Assembly: GCA_036502005.1 (NCBI GenBank)
Contig: DASXZH010000030.1
Location: 7,934-71,933, forward strand
Origin: DASXZH01 sp036502005
GTDB taxonomy: Bacteria > Armatimonadota > Fimbriimonadia > Fimbriimonadales > Fimbriimonadaceae
Reading direction: 5' to 3'
Length of the DNA stretch: 64,000 nucleotides
Part shown: in pieces, positions 17,835 to 27,335 of the stretch
Numbering within the stretch: position 1 is the first letter of the stretch
How the letters are laid out: every line of letters starts with the position of its first letter
Program-made: the position numbers and the translations under genes
The notes under the pieces: model-generated
What the model was told of the DNA's origin: nothing
What the model saw: only the letters and a program-made list of their open reading frames with translations
Database searches by the model: none

Positions 17835-17923
17835 GCTAATAGGTTCAAACAAAGTAGAAGATTGAATTAAAACGGTAACCGAGCGACTGGAGGCGACGTA
17901 TTACTATCAATTTTGCCTGCCTC

Positions 17924-20464
17924 TTAGTAGGTCACCGTGCACTGCACGATCATGCCACCAAACCTTGACTGGGCAGTTGCTTGCGATTCAGCCAATGGGT
18001 CCGTACCGGAAGCGCAAGGTCCAGGGCCAAAGAAAGCCCCGCCAGTGAGGCCGAAAAAGAATTTGCCCTGCCCTCCGTGAGTGGTAAGGGTTGTGCCGTC
18101 GGACGCTATATCAAAATCTGCGCCGACGCCATTCGCGTCGCAACTGGCCGAAAAAGTAGTTCCCCAATAGGAGGGATCGTCGAAGTTGTAACAGTAAACC
18201 GAGTAGGATTTCGCGCCGCTGACCACCGGAATAGTAACGAACACGCCGCCGCCGCCGGTGCAGCCGTTAGCATCGTTTTCTGTGATTTTCCCTGATGCGC
18301 CCAATGCGCCCATGACAATAGAAGTCTTACGCTCAATCTTGATAGTAGCAGTAGCCGTGCTGAGAGTCTTCCCTGTCGCCGTCTCGACAGTTGCACAGTT
18401 GACGGTTTCCGTTCCCTCGCTCTGCCCTGCCGTAAAACTCACGGAGTCCTGGCTGGTTGCCGCAGCTCCAACGTTTAAGGTTCCTAAGCCCTTTGTGAGA
18501 GACCACTTCAGTTGCAACGTTCCATCCGAAAGCAAAGAGGGGTAGTGCGTTTTTGCAACAATCGCTTGCGCCGTAGAACCTGGGTGAACCGATTGCAGGT
18601 TCGGTATTAGGTTTATATCCGAACTGGCTTCCACCTTCACAAAGGCTTTCGCAGCGCCAATCTGCTCTAAGTTACCGCTGCCGTGATCGATAAACACTTG
18701 GACCGTTATGGGATCGATCCCGAACGTTGCCGCGAGCCCCACATTCGAGCTGTAGTAAATTTTGTTTTGGGCTGTCTGAATGGATGTTTGCCCGCCACCG
18801 CCGGTAAGGCCAAGGCTTCCGTGAGCGCCGGGAGTCGTGTATTTGTACACAAGAGAGGCGCCCTTTGGAGTATTCGTCACGCTTGTGGTGAGGGTGGCCA
18901 GAGTATTGGTTCCGGACGAGTTAATAGTTGAGTTCATGGGGGTGAAGGTGATCTTTTCGCGATCGACGTCAACTTCCCAAGTCTGCATCTTTGCCGCTTG
19001 GCTCCAATCTCGGCCTTGCGGCAGGTTATCGATGGCGCTGTAGACGACCGAACTTGCGGAGTTCATAGAGACAGCCTTATTGACCCAACTCAAGACTCGG
19101 CCAAATCGCGAAACATCCGGTTTCCCCGGGAAATCCGGAAGACTTTGCAGGAAGGTTGTATAGAACTGAGCGACTGCATTGGTCGCCGCGCTGTTGCCCC
19201 AAATCCCACCGATAGTGGACTGCAGCGCGCCCTGGAAGTCGCCGTTTTGCACTTGTGATTCGGCTTGTGGGAAGTATTTGTCCACAAAGGCGGCGACCGC
19301 GTCCTGCTGTGCGGAAGCCTCCTCTGTGAGTTCTTCGAACAGGAGTCTTTTGGAAGCCAAACCAACTTGGTCCAAGGTGTTTGAAAGCAAGGCTCGCGAA
19401 AGGGTTGGGATCAAGAAATCTTCAAAAAAGGACTTCTTCAAAAGTTTTTGCAGATCTGCCTGTTCGGTTGAACTAAGGGTGTAGGCATCGCCAGCGGATA
19501 CGCCGGGGCCGGCGACGGCTACCGTGTAGATGTTTCTTTCGTAGGCCGTTTGAACGTCTGGCATTGTAGCGGGGGCAGTATTGGTGGTGACAGGCAGATT
19601 GCCAAGATTGCCGTAGGTGTCCGTTCCATAAACGGTGCCGGCGGCAGGCTGAACTTCAATCGTGTTGACTCGCGCAAAGTCTTTCGTGACGGCGCCTGTT
19701 GAGTCCACATCCGAGATTCGATCAACAAACATGAGCGCGCGGCGATGGAACGTATTAGACGCCACGATTTGGTGGGTGTCGGACCCGTAATCCACCGTTA
19801 CCCCGCTTTTAGGAGTTTGGGCTGGATTGATGCTAACCTTGGGCGCCCTTTTGCCCGATAATAGCCCCAACTCTGCTTGCGTGCGAATCTTAAGTTGCGC
19901 GCGAAAAGTGGCATTTGCACTTGTGAGGCCCGCTGGATTTGCCGCCAGGTCAGCGTTGAGCGCCGCGACTACAGCGGTGCCACTGTTTTGAGACTCCAAG
20001 CTTTCAAACAGAACCTCCTGATTCTCGGTGGGGGCCAAGTATCCTGCTATCGCAAAGTAGGTCAAGGCGTCTGCCGTCGTTCGCGTATTGATAACGGAGT
20101 GTCCGGGTCCAACAAATCCCATCATAACCGGCACATCCCCCGGCGAAAGAACGGCAACAAGCTGCCTGCCCTGATTCCAGTTGGTTATTGCTGCCGTATT
20201 TTTCGCGGATAAGGGGGCGTTATCGAACAGTCCGCCGGAGAGGTACATGGCCGACGTCGTCCCTTTGTAACCGGCTGGAAATTGAACGGACACGGTTTGG
20301 GAACTTAGCGCACCCGACGTACCCCCGCCCCCGCCATTGGTTGCCCCGCCGGTCGTGCCCTTCCCTCCGATTCCGGAGCCTCCACAGCCGTGAAGGGTTG
20401 CCCAGGCAATAACAGTGACTGCGAGCAGTCCGGAAAAACGAAAAAGACTTTTGATTTTGACCAT
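17924..20464 (-). CDS. Large Gly/Ser-rich lipoprotein, function unknown
   Basis: 846 aa from ATG 20464 (ATG 20491 is an alternative). The signal sequence ends in a lipobox-like WATLHGC, followed by a Gly-rich spacer (GGSGIGGKGTTGG...), so it is probably a lipoprotein. The next 500 residues are mixed helix/strand with VPVMMGFVGPGHSVINTRTT and a long helical section. The C-terminal part contains Ig-like strands (TLQLKWSLTKGLGTLNVG, SVSFTAGQSEGTETV), a pattern of bacterial surface proteins. I recognise no catalytic motif. It shares the GCGG(S/G) lipobox style with the protein at 31372, which suggests a lineage-specific export style. Confidence 0.65.
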   Translation of the reverse strand: MVKIKSLFRFSGLLAVTVIAWATLHGCGGSGIGGKGTTGGATNGGGGGTSGALSSQTVSVQFPAGYKGTTSAMYLSGGLFDNAPLSAKNTAAITNWNQGRQLVAVLSPGDVPVMMGFVGPGHSVINTRTTADALTYFAIAGYLAPTENQEVLFESLESQNSGTAVVAALNADLAANPAGLTSANATFRAQLKIRTQAELGLLSGKRAPKVSINPAQTPKSGVTVDYGSDTHQIVASNTFHRRALMFVDRISDVDSTGAVTKDFARVNTIEVQPAAGTVYGTDTYGNLGNLPVTTNTAPATMPDVQTAYERNIYTVAVAGPGVSAGDAYTLSSTEQADLQKLLKKSFFEDFLIPTLSRALLSNTLDQVGLASKRLLFEELTEEASAQQDAVAAFVDKYFPQAESQVQNGDFQGALQSTIGGIWGNSAATNAVAQFYTTFLQSLPDFPGKPDVSRFGRVLSWVNKAVSMNSASSVVYSAIDNLPQGRDWSQAAKMQTWEVDVDREKITFTPMNSTINSSGTNTLATLTTSVTNTPKGASLVYKYTTPGAHGSLGLTGGGGQTSIQTAQNKIYYSSNVGLAATFGIDPITVQVFIDHGSGNLEQIGAAKAFVKVEASSDINLIPNLQSVHPGSTAQAIVAKTHYPSLLSDGTLQLKWSLTKGLGTLNVGAAATSQDSVSFTAGQSEGTETVNCATVETATGKTLSTATATIKIERKTSIVMGALGASGKITENDANGCTGGGGVFVTIPVVSGAKSYSVYCYNFDDPSYWGTTFSASCDANGVGADFDIASDGTTLTTHGGQGKFFFGLTGGAFFGPGPCASGTDPLAESQATAQSRFGGMIVQCTVTY

Positions 20465-20536
20465 GGGTGAGGCGCAAGCTCCTACCCGCATGTTATCAAT
20501 CAGAAAACGAATCTCGTTAAAAATTTAACGCATGCA

Positions 20537-21820
20537 TTAACTGGCCAATGCCAAAGGCTTAAGCCTCATCTTGTCCCAATCGGTATAGGACATGTGGAGT
20601 CTGCGCCTTAAATCTCGCGCAGATGATATCTGATTCAAAGCCTCTTGCCTCTCTCCAAGTTGCCAAAGCGCCAGTGCGCTCGCTTCCCGGGCATAAATCT
20701 CGAAGTGAGTCTCTTTGCCACTTGCCGAGTAGGAGAGAAGTTGTTTGAAAGCGCGTAATGCCTGTTCTCCGGACCGTTCCGAAAGGGCGATGTGCCCTTC
20801 GGCTAGTTCGCAAATCGATTGAAGCCGAAAATGTCCGCTCTCGCTGCCGATCAGTGATGGCCGCTCAAGAAGAAGCCGCGCCGCGTTCGGCTTCCCCGCG
20901 CAGGCAAGATAGAGCCCTCTTAGCCCCTGGTTGATTGCGCGACCTAAAATGCCGCCCTCGGAGTCGTTGCCTGCTTCTTCCAGCAATCTTAGGCCCTCAT
21001 TAAGGTGTCCCTGATGAATCATGATCGTTCCAAGCAAATGCTTGAACCTAATCCCAACTGAGCTGTCCGTAAGCCCGGACAAAGCTTGTTGGCCCTCCTT
21101 AGCCACACGCCTTGCCGCATCCAGCCTTGTGAGCAAGATTTCACTAGAACCGAGCCACAAAACGGAGGAAGAAAAGAGCGTGTAATCTCCGCACTTTAAA
21201 CCTTCCTCGGCGGCCGAGCTAAATAGGTGCCTAGCCGAAACAATATCTTCCGACATGAGCCGCGTCTGTCCACGCCAAAATGGAACCCATCCTTGAAGAT
21301 CGTGGCCGACTGGCAGCCGCGGAATAGCCGTGATCAGCAGTTTTTGTATTTGATCGGGCGGCGCACCTAGGCTCATCTCTATATTCGATCGCATGAGGTC
21401 CAGCATTTGAAGCGGATCCCATTCAGCCATCCACGCGAGCATCGAGTGAAATGCTTGTACCGGTTGGATGTGGCCCTTTTGTTCGTTGTCCTGCTCAGTT
21501 TCAATGTCGCTGTTAAGTTTAAAGGTGGGTGCAAGACGAATGCCGCCGGAGGCAACTTGAACAAGGTGGTTTCCAAGCGCGGCTTTTAGCTGGAAGATTG
21601 CCTGCCGAACATTTACCTCCTGTTTATGGGCACTAGCTTCTGGCCACAAAGTGCAAGCAATTTCGGCGCGGCTAACAAACTGGGCGTTGTCGTTTGCAAG
21701 AATCAGCAGGAGCTCATGCAGTTTCTTGTACCTAAGCTTTATAGTCTCGCCATTCGGAGACTTGAGATTGAATCCGGAATCATATGTCAGTCTCCAGAGT
21801 TCGGGCTCCGTTGTTGCCAT
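20537..21820 (-). CDS. Winged-helix transcriptional regulator with TPR-like domain
   Basis: 427 aa. Residues about 10-100 form an OmpR/SARP-type winged helix: RYKKLHELLLILANDNAQFV, SRAEIACTLWPEASAHKQEVN (cut here before VRQAIFQLKAALG) and a beta wing ending in GGIRLAPTF. The remaining 320 residues are helical repeats with the look of BTAD/TPR modules (LDAARRVAKEGQQALSGL, LNEGLRLLEEAG). It is the last gene of the sugar-uptake operon, 26 bases after the binding-protein gene, so it is probably a pathway-specific regulator. Its ligand is unknown. No receiver domain, so regulation is not by phosphorylation. Confidence 0.75.
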   Translation of the reverse strand: MATTEPELWRLTYDSGFNLKSPNGETIKLRYKKLHELLLILANDNAQFVSRAEIACTLWPEASAHKQEVNVRQAIFQLKAALGNHLVQVASGGIRLAPTFKLNSDIETEQDNEQKGHIQPVQAFHSMLAWMAEWDPLQMLDLMRSNIEMSLGAPPDQIQKLLITAIPRLPVGHDLQGWVPFWRGQTRLMSEDIVSARHLFSSAAEEGLKCGDYTLFSSSVLWLGSSEILLTRLDAARRVAKEGQQALSGLTDSSVGIRFKHLLGTIMIHQGHLNEGLRLLEEAGNDSEGGILGRAINQGLRGLYLACAGKPNAARLLLERPSLIGSESGHFRLQSICELAEGHIALSERSGEQALRAFKQLLSYSASGKETHFEIYAREASALALWQLGERQEALNQISSARDLRRRLHMSYTDWDKMRLKPLALAS

Positions 21821-21830
21821 ACATTTAGTA

Positions 21831-21847
21831 TAAAGGCATTTGCCTTT
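21831..21847 (-). terminator. Small hairpin after the binding-protein gene
   Basis: AAAGGCA and TGCCTTT form a 7-base stem directly at the stop codon of the gene ending at 21847, with an A/T-rich flank. It could attenuate transcription between the transporter genes and the regulator gene. Confidence 0.35.
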
Positions 21848-23082
21848 TATCTGATGCGTCCGGATTCTATTAATATTTGGGTGGACGTCTGCGCAGCCTT
21901 TCTCAGTTCCTGTTGGGCCGAGCCTCCGAGATGGACAACGTTGTGGACAGCTTTTGAAATAGCCTCATTAACCGCTGGATATTCCGGGATCGAGGGCATG
22001 GTGATGCTTCCCTGGTGCACGTCCTCAATGATCGAATAATAAGGGTATTTGGCGCGAACCTCTGGGTCGTTCCATGTACTTAGTCGAACACCGTTTGCTC
22101 CGCACATGGAAGTAACCTTGTCCATCTTTGGCTGCATGATATGCCGCATGAACTGGAAGGCCATTTCTTTGTTTTTGGACCCACCGCATAAGGTTAAAAC
22201 CCAGTAAATGTTGAGCGAAACTGAGCGGCCCGTTGGACCATCGCCAGCGGGAATCTTGGTGCAGCCGTTCTTACCGACGATTTTGCTGAACTCTGGGATC
22301 TCGGCAACGGCGGCGAAGCCCGACCAGTTCCACATCATGGCCGCGTTACCTTGGGCATAAAAGTCCCCGCATTCCACGCTGCCGAGCTTTAGGCACTCGG
22401 GAGAAGCCACCTTGTGCTTGTGGAAGAGATCGGAATAAAATTCAAGGGCGGCTACCCCCGGTCCTTCGTGAAATCTCGGCTTGTAGTCTTGGTCGAAGAG
22501 GACGCCGCCTCGACTCCAAAGCTGGATCAGGAAATCGTAAACATTGTTGTGCCCGTCGGTATAGGCGCCCTCGCAACATCCCCAAAGCCCTTGTTCGGGG
22601 CGGGTGAAAAACTTGGCGACTTCGATGAACTCGGTCCAGGTTCTTGGCACCCTTAGCGCGCGGCTGTGTTGCTTCAGGAATCGTTCCTTTTCCGCATGGT
22701 CTTCGAAAAGGTCCTTCCGGTAATGGAAGATCTCGGGGCCATCGTGCCAGGGGAAACCGTAAACGCTGCCGTCTATGTTCTGAAGGCCAAGCATTGCTGG
22801 GTGCCAGCCGCTGGGCCAATCTTGGGGCGGTTCGTTATCTATAAAGCTATTGAGTGGCATTACAAGGCCCTTGGCGATGGCTTCCGGAAGCCAGTCGGTT
22901 ACGCAAAGAAAAAGGTCGAATCCGGGTTCGGATGCGCCGATGATGGCGTCGTAGTGGTCGTGGATCGGGCGGGCAACGACTTCGATTTCAATTCCCGGTT
23001 GTTGTTTTTGGAAGTCGGCAATCTGAATCGCGAAGGCGCGCTCAAAGGTCTCTTGGGTTCTTGTCGCAAGTCTCAGTTTCAT
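21847..23082 (-). CDS. Family 1 extracellular solute-binding-like protein without signal peptide
   Basis: 411 aa. The fold is that of sugar-binding proteins of carbohydrate ABC transporters (SBP family 1): FDLFLCVTDWLPEAIAKGLV, GSVYGFPWHDGPEIFHYRKD, WTEFIEVAKFFTRPEQG, FYAQGNAAMMWNWSGFA. The start is fixed by AAAAGGAGG eight bases before ATG 23082, and that ATG overlaps the permease stop (TGATG). The product therefore begins KLRLATRTQETFERAF and has no signal peptide or lipobox. It may stay in the cytoplasm or be exported in another way. It is the fourth transporter gene of an operon that already encodes a lipoprotein binding protein. Confidence 0.8.
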   Translation of the reverse strand: MKLRLATRTQETFERAFAIQIADFQKQQPGIEIEVVARPIHDHYDAIIGASEPGFDLFLCVTDWLPEAIAKGLVMPLNSFIDNEPPQDWPSGWHPAMLGLQNIDGSVYGFPWHDGPEIFHYRKDLFEDHAEKERFLKQHSRALRVPRTWTEFIEVAKFFTRPEQGLWGCCEGAYTDGHNNVYDFLIQLWSRGGVLFDQDYKPRFHEGPGVAALEFYSDLFHKHKVASPECLKLGSVECGDFYAQGNAAMMWNWSGFAAVAEIPEFSKIVGKNGCTKIPAGDGPTGRSVSLNIYWVLTLCGGSKNKEMAFQFMRHIMQPKMDKVTSMCGANGVRLSTWNDPEVRAKYPYYSIIEDVHQGSITMPSIPEYPAVNEAISKAVHNVVHLGGSAQQELRKAAQTSTQILIESGRIR

Positions 23083-24044
23083 CAGACAACCTCCTTTTCC
23101 GCCAGCTTTGCCATTCGCCATCGGTCGATACCAACGGCGGCGATGATAATAGCGCCGGTGGCGATCTCCTGAACCCAGTTGGGCCAGTTAAGCTGGTTGG
23201 AGCCGGCATCAATAGTCGTCATTATTAGCGCGCCAATAAGACTTCCGAAGATGGAGCCTTCGCCTCCACTAAGGCTTGCGCCGCCGATGACGACGGCGGC
23301 AATGATGGGCAGTTCTAGTCCAACCGCGACAGTTGGGTTGCCCTGGGTGAGTCTTGAAAACTGCACAATTCCGGCCAGGCCAAAGAAGAATCCCCCGATC
23401 ACGAACGCCATAGTTTTGGTGAAGTTTGTATTTACGCCGCACATACGCGCCGTCGCTTCATTAGAACCGGTAGCCACGATCCGCCTTCCGAAAACCGTGT
23501 AACGCAGAGCCCAACTGGCGATGATGGCGAGGATAATAACCATCCAACCACCGAGCGGCAATATCTGCCATTTGTTTGCGGGTGTAAGAGCACTTGTGAG
23601 GGTTGATAGATACGTATTTGGGACGTCGATATCCTGGCCATTGGAGAAGCCAACTGCAACACCCCTTACGATCTGGAGTGTGGCCAGAGTGACGATGAAG
23701 CTGCCGATCTTCAGGCTGGTGGTAAGGACGCCGTTTAAGGCGCCGACGATCATGGCGGCCGCGATCCCTGCGATTGACGCCACGATGGGATTTAGGTGCA
23801 TCTTGAGCGCGGTCGCGATCACCATCGTTACCAGCGCAATGGTTGAACCAACCGATAAATCGATTTCCGCGCAGACGATGATGAACGTCATCCCTACCGA
23901 AGCGATTCCGACGATGATCGTTTGGCGAACAATCGTTTCGATGTTAACGGCAGTGGGAAAGGATTGCGGCCTGAAAAAAGAAAAGATGCCGAAAAGAAGG
24001 ACCCAAACGATGACGAGCCCGATTGACTTAACGCGTTTGCTCAT
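23082..24044 (-). CDS. Sugar ABC transporter permease, RbsC type
   Basis: 320 aa, start ATG 24044 overlapping the ATPase stop (ATGA). Eight to ten hydrophobic helices and the family motifs AEIDLSVGSTIALV, ALNGVLTT, TLATLQIVRG, GSNEATARMCGVN (the coupling loop that contacts the ATPase) and VVIGGASLSGGEGS mark a BPD_transp_2/RbsC permease, which forms the dimeric channel for monosaccharides in the inner membrane. Genes on both sides overlap or abut. Confidence 0.92.
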   Translation of the reverse strand: MSKRVKSIGLVIVWVLLFGIFSFFRPQSFPTAVNIETIVRQTIIVGIASVGMTFIIVCAEIDLSVGSTIALVTMVIATALKMHLNPIVASIAGIAAAMIVGALNGVLTTSLKIGSFIVTLATLQIVRGVAVGFSNGQDIDVPNTYLSTLTSALTPANKWQILPLGGWMVIILAIIASWALRYTVFGRRIVATGSNEATARMCGVNTNFTKTMAFVIGGFFFGLAGIVQFSRLTQGNPTVAVGLELPIIAAVVIGGASLSGGEGSIFGSLIGALIMTTIDAGSNQLNWPNWVQEIATGAIIIAAVGIDRWRMAKLAEKEVV

Positions 24045-25498
24045 GCCCCGGTGCACCATCCCATGATTTCTTGCTCGGTTGTGCCTTTTGCATCCAGCGT
24101 CGCTACGATTTCTCCTCTGCGCAGCACGATGATTCGGTCGCTAAGGGCCAGCAATTCGTTGAGTTGGCTGCTGACAAGCAGGATGGATTTGCCCTGATCT
24201 GCGAGATCGCTGATTGCCTTGTAAATCACGCCTTTACTTCTAATATCGATGCCGCGCGTAGGCTCATCGAGCATGAGGATTTCGGAATCGGAATCGAGCA
24301 GGCGGCCAATCGCGATCTTTTGCTGATTGCCCCCGCTGAGTTCGTGAATGGCCTGCCAGGGGCTGGAAGCCCTAACCGATAGAGCGTCGATCGCCTTTTG
24401 AGTTCGGTGGCCCCGTTCTTGATCTCTGACAACGCCCTTTTTGCCGGGGCGGGGGAGTGTCAGATTTTCCGCCAAAGACAGGGATAGGGCCAATCCTTCA
24501 CCCTTACGGTCTTCGGAAACGAAGCCATTTTTCTGTTTCCAAGAATCGGTTGGGTTTTTTGCAAGACCCTTTTCGGCGCTCATTTGGGCCTTATCCAGTC
24601 CAAAAAGCGCGCGCAGCGTTTCTGTTCTGCCGCTCGCGTTGAGCCCCGCAATGCCAAGGACCTCGCCTTTCCTTAGCTCGATGCTAATCCCTTTAGGGAC
24701 GCGTTTCCCTCTCAGGTTTTCCGCTTTAAGAACCACTTCTTGGGAACCGCTTTGTCGGTGATGCGCTTCTATATTAACTTCGGTGCCAGCCATTTGATTG
24801 GCAATTTGGCCGGCGTCTGTGTTGGCGATTTCAACATCGGCGACGGTGACGCCATCGCGCATGATGGTGGCCGCATCGCAGATTTCCATGATCTCATCCA
24901 AAAAATGGGAGATGTAAAGGATCGCCCGACCTTCTTCGCGCAACTTCTTGATAACGATAAATAGGGCCTCCACATCTTTGCGGTCCAAGCTGGACGTGGG
25001 CTCATCGAAAAGGATGATCCGCGCGTTGCTGCGCAGTGCGCGGGCGATTTCAACGAGTTGCCGTTCGTGCGAGGATAGGTCCCTAACGAGCGCATCGGGC
25101 GATAAATCGCTTTTCCCAAGTCGCGCCAAGCACTCTTGGGCAATGCCACGCATCTTGGCGTAGTCGAGCTGCAAACCCTTCTTCAGTTCAGCGCCGAGAA
25201 AAATGTTCTCCAGAACCGTGAGATGAGGACAAACAGCTAGCTCCTGATGGACAAGGGCAACCCCGCTTGCCATTGCTTCCACCGGGTTGCGGGGGCTGGT
25301 TTCTTTGCCCTCGATCAGCATTTGGCCGGCATCGGGCTTTATCTCGCCATGAAGCATGCGCACGACCGTGCTCTTGCCGCAGCCGTTTTCGCCAACCAAT
25401 GCCCGGCATTCGCCGGGCTCGACTGAGAACGAAGCATCGGTTACGGCCTTGGTGGCACGAAATGCCTTTTGCAGATTCCTGACTTCAAGAAGCGGCAT
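24041..25498 (-). CDS. Sugar ABC transporter ATPase, RbsA type (two nucleotide-binding domains)
   Basis: 485 aa, tandem ABC domains as in RbsA/MglA. Domain 1: Walker A GENGCGKST (about 37-45), signature-like DLSSHERQLVEIARAL, Walker B IILFDEPTSSLD. Domain 2: the degenerate Walker A GIAGLNASGRTETLRALFG usual for this subfamily, signature LSGGNQQKIAIGRLL and Walker B ILMLDEPTRGID. It energises uptake through the adjacent permease. The ATG directly follows the TGA of the binding-protein gene. All motifs are intact. Confidence 0.93.
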   Translation of the reverse strand: MPLLEVRNLQKAFRATKAVTDASFSVEPGECRALVGENGCGKSTVVRMLHGEIKPDAGQMLIEGKETSPRNPVEAMASGVALVHQELAVCPHLTVLENIFLGAELKKGLQLDYAKMRGIAQECLARLGKSDLSPDALVRDLSSHERQLVEIARALRSNARIILFDEPTSSLDRKDVEALFIVIKKLREEGRAILYISHFLDEIMEICDAATIMRDGVTVADVEIANTDAGQIANQMAGTEVNIEAHHRQSGSQEVVLKAENLRGKRVPKGISIELRKGEVLGIAGLNASGRTETLRALFGLDKAQMSAEKGLAKNPTDSWKQKNGFVSEDRKGEGLALSLSLAENLTLPRPGKKGVVRDQERGHRTQKAIDALSVRASSPWQAIHELSGGNQQKIAIGRLLDSDSEILMLDEPTRGIDIRSKGVIYKAISDLADQGKSILLVSSQLNELLALSDRIIVLRRGEIVATLDAKGTTEQEIMGWCTGA

Positions 25499-26494
25499 TC
25501 ACTTGGTGTCGAGGCCGGGAAGGGTCAGGTGGTCTTTATCGATAATGGCTGCACCGGTATCGACTCGTTTCTCAACAGGCTGGCCTTTGATCTTGTTCAC
25601 AAGCTGCTTCACCGTCTCGTAGCCCATCTTGACCGGGTTTTGAACGACGAGGGCATCAATTTGGCCTGCCTTCACGCCGTCCATTAACGGGTCGGAAGAG
25701 TCGAATCCGACGAACTTCACCTTGCCCGCAAGTCCAGCATTTTGGAGGGCCTTCAGCATTCCGTAAGCGGTTGATTCGTTCGGGCAAAAAATGCCGTCGA
25801 CGCCAAACTTTCCGCCTACATTAAACTGGTTGATAAGGTTTTCCGAAGCGGATTGTGCGGTATCGGCGGTAGCTCCGCCGAACTGGTTATCGGAAACCAT
25901 TTGGATGCCAGGGTTAGATTGCAAAGCTTCCAACGCGCCCTTTTCACGAGATTCGGTGCTGGCCGAGCCTTGCATATAGCGGAGCATGATAACCTTGCCC
26001 TTGCCGCCTAAAAGCTTGGCTAGGCGCTCACCACCCAATTTGCCTGCCGCTTCGTTGTCGGTTGCGACGAACGAAGGGACATCCACATCCTTAATCGCGG
26101 AGTCAAAAATAACAACCGGGATGCCTTGTGCAATGGCATCTTTGATCGGCGTTTCGAGGGCTACATCGTCGGTCGGCGCGACGCCGATGCCATCTACCTT
26201 TTGGGAAACGAAGTTCTCAACAACCTGGATCTGGCCGTCCTTATCGTCTTCTTTCACCGAACTCTTCCAGTCGAGAGTTACGCCAAGTTCGTCCGCTGCT
26301 TTTTGCGCGCCTTCGTTGACCGATTTCCAATAGGCGTGGGTCGTGCCCTTAGGAACGAGGGCGATTTCAAGCTTCTTACCGCCGCTGGCTGAACCCGATT
26401 TGGCGGCGTTTGAATCCGAACTGGACGAGGACCCGCAGCCGGCCAAAAGGACAAGACATGAAATGAGAACACTAAATTGAATCTTCTTTGACAT
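25499..26494 (-). CDS. Periplasmic sugar-binding lipoprotein, RbsB type
   Basis: 331 aa from ATG 26494 (the frame is open further upstream but the signal peptide fixes this start). Signal sequence with lipobox LVLLAGC, then a Ser-rich spacer. The mature part is a class I periplasmic binding protein: LEIALVPKGTTHAYWKSVNE, QKVDGIGVAPTD, GIPVVIFDSAI, FVATDNEAAGKLGGERLA and GIFCPNESTAYGMLKAL. It delivers a sugar to the RbsAC-type transporter encoded just downstream. The natural sugar cannot be read from the sequence; neighbours suggest a deoxysugar such as fucose or a related aldose. Confidence 0.9.
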   Translation of the reverse strand: MSKKIQFSVLISCLVLLAGCGSSSSSDSNAAKSGSASGGKKLEIALVPKGTTHAYWKSVNEGAQKAADELGVTLDWKSSVKEDDKDGQIQVVENFVSQKVDGIGVAPTDDVALETPIKDAIAQGIPVVIFDSAIKDVDVPSFVATDNEAAGKLGGERLAKLLGGKGKVIMLRYMQGSASTESREKGALEALQSNPGIQMVSDNQFGGATADTAQSASENLINQFNVGGKFGVDGIFCPNESTAYGMLKALQNAGLAGKVKFVGFDSSDPLMDGVKAGQIDALVVQNPVKMGYETVKQLVNKIKGQPVEKRVDTGAAIIDKDHLTLPGLDTK

Positions 26495-26546
26495 ATTCCA
26501 CAACCCAAAGGCGACCCTCGCCCGATGAAGGAACGTTACCAGGTTT

Positions 26547-27335
26547 TTACTGAGAGAGCATAGCCCTATCGAGATGAACGTATCCACCGTCCACATGAAT
26601 CAACTGTCCCGTCGTGTGGCTGGACACGGGAGAGAGTAAGAAACACACCATGTTGGCGATTTCCGTTGCCGTGGTCATTCGTCCGCCAAGAGGAATACGG
26701 CTGTTGATTTTGGCCAAAGTTGCCTCAGGATCAGGGATGGTTTGAATCCAGGTCTCATATTGCGGAGTGAAACACTCCGCCACGATTACCGCGTTCACCC
26801 TTATGCCGAACGGAGCTAGCTCCACCGCCCATTCGCGGGTTAGGCCGTTCTTGCCTCCGTTGGAGGCCGCATAACCGGAGGTTCCTCCTTGTCCCGTCTC
26901 GCCCGTTTTACTTCCGATGTTCACGATGGCACCCTTGTTTTGCTTCAAGGAAGGAAGCGCGTAGTGCGCAAATAAAAAGTAGTGAATCAGGGTCTTGTGG
27001 AGCGATTTTACGAAGGCCTCGTAGGTTCCCGTCGCCAGGCTTACGCCGTCGTTCACACCCACGTTATTGACCAAATGGTCAATCTGGCCTACCTGTGCCA
27101 GAACTGTTTCAACCGCTCTGCGGCATTCTTCCGGATCGGTGAGTTCGGCTGCGACCTGGTTTGCTCTTCCGCCGTTGGCTTCGATGGATTTGACCGTCTT
27201 CAGATTGTCGGCTTCGTTATGGCCGACGATGAACGGGATCGCACCTTCTGCTGCCAGAACCCGGGCGACGCCTTCGCCAATTCCCTTGGCCCCGCCCGTG
27301 ACAATTACATTTTTGCCCTGAAGCTGAAGGTCCAT
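26547..27335 (-). CDS. SDR oxidoreductase, L-fucose dehydrogenase-like
   Basis: 262 aa. NAD(P) motif TGGAKGIGEG near residues 13-22, NNVG at the usual place, catalytic Ser in IVNIGSKTG and Tyr in GYAASN. The C-terminal segments LTREWAVELAPFGIRVNAVI, PQYETWIQTI, RIPLGGRMTTATEIAN and SPVSSHTTGQ plus VDGGYVHLDRA match the L-fucose dehydrogenase branch of SDRs, which oxidise L-fucose (and related aldoses) to the lactone. The canonical YxxxK lysine is Asn here (codon AAC on the minus strand). The gene starts right after the VOC gene stop and precedes the binding-protein gene by about 50 bases. Confidence 0.82.
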   Translation of the reverse strand: MDLQLQGKNVIVTGGAKGIGEGVARVLAAEGAIPFIVGHNEADNLKTVKSIEANGGRANQVAAELTDPEECRRAVETVLAQVGQIDHLVNNVGVNDGVSLATGTYEAFVKSLHKTLIHYFLFAHYALPSLKQNKGAIVNIGSKTGETGQGGTSGYAASNGGKNGLTREWAVELAPFGIRVNAVIVAECFTPQYETWIQTIPDPEATLAKINSRIPLGGRMTTATEIANMVCFLLSPVSSHTTGQLIHVDGGYVHLDRAMLSQ

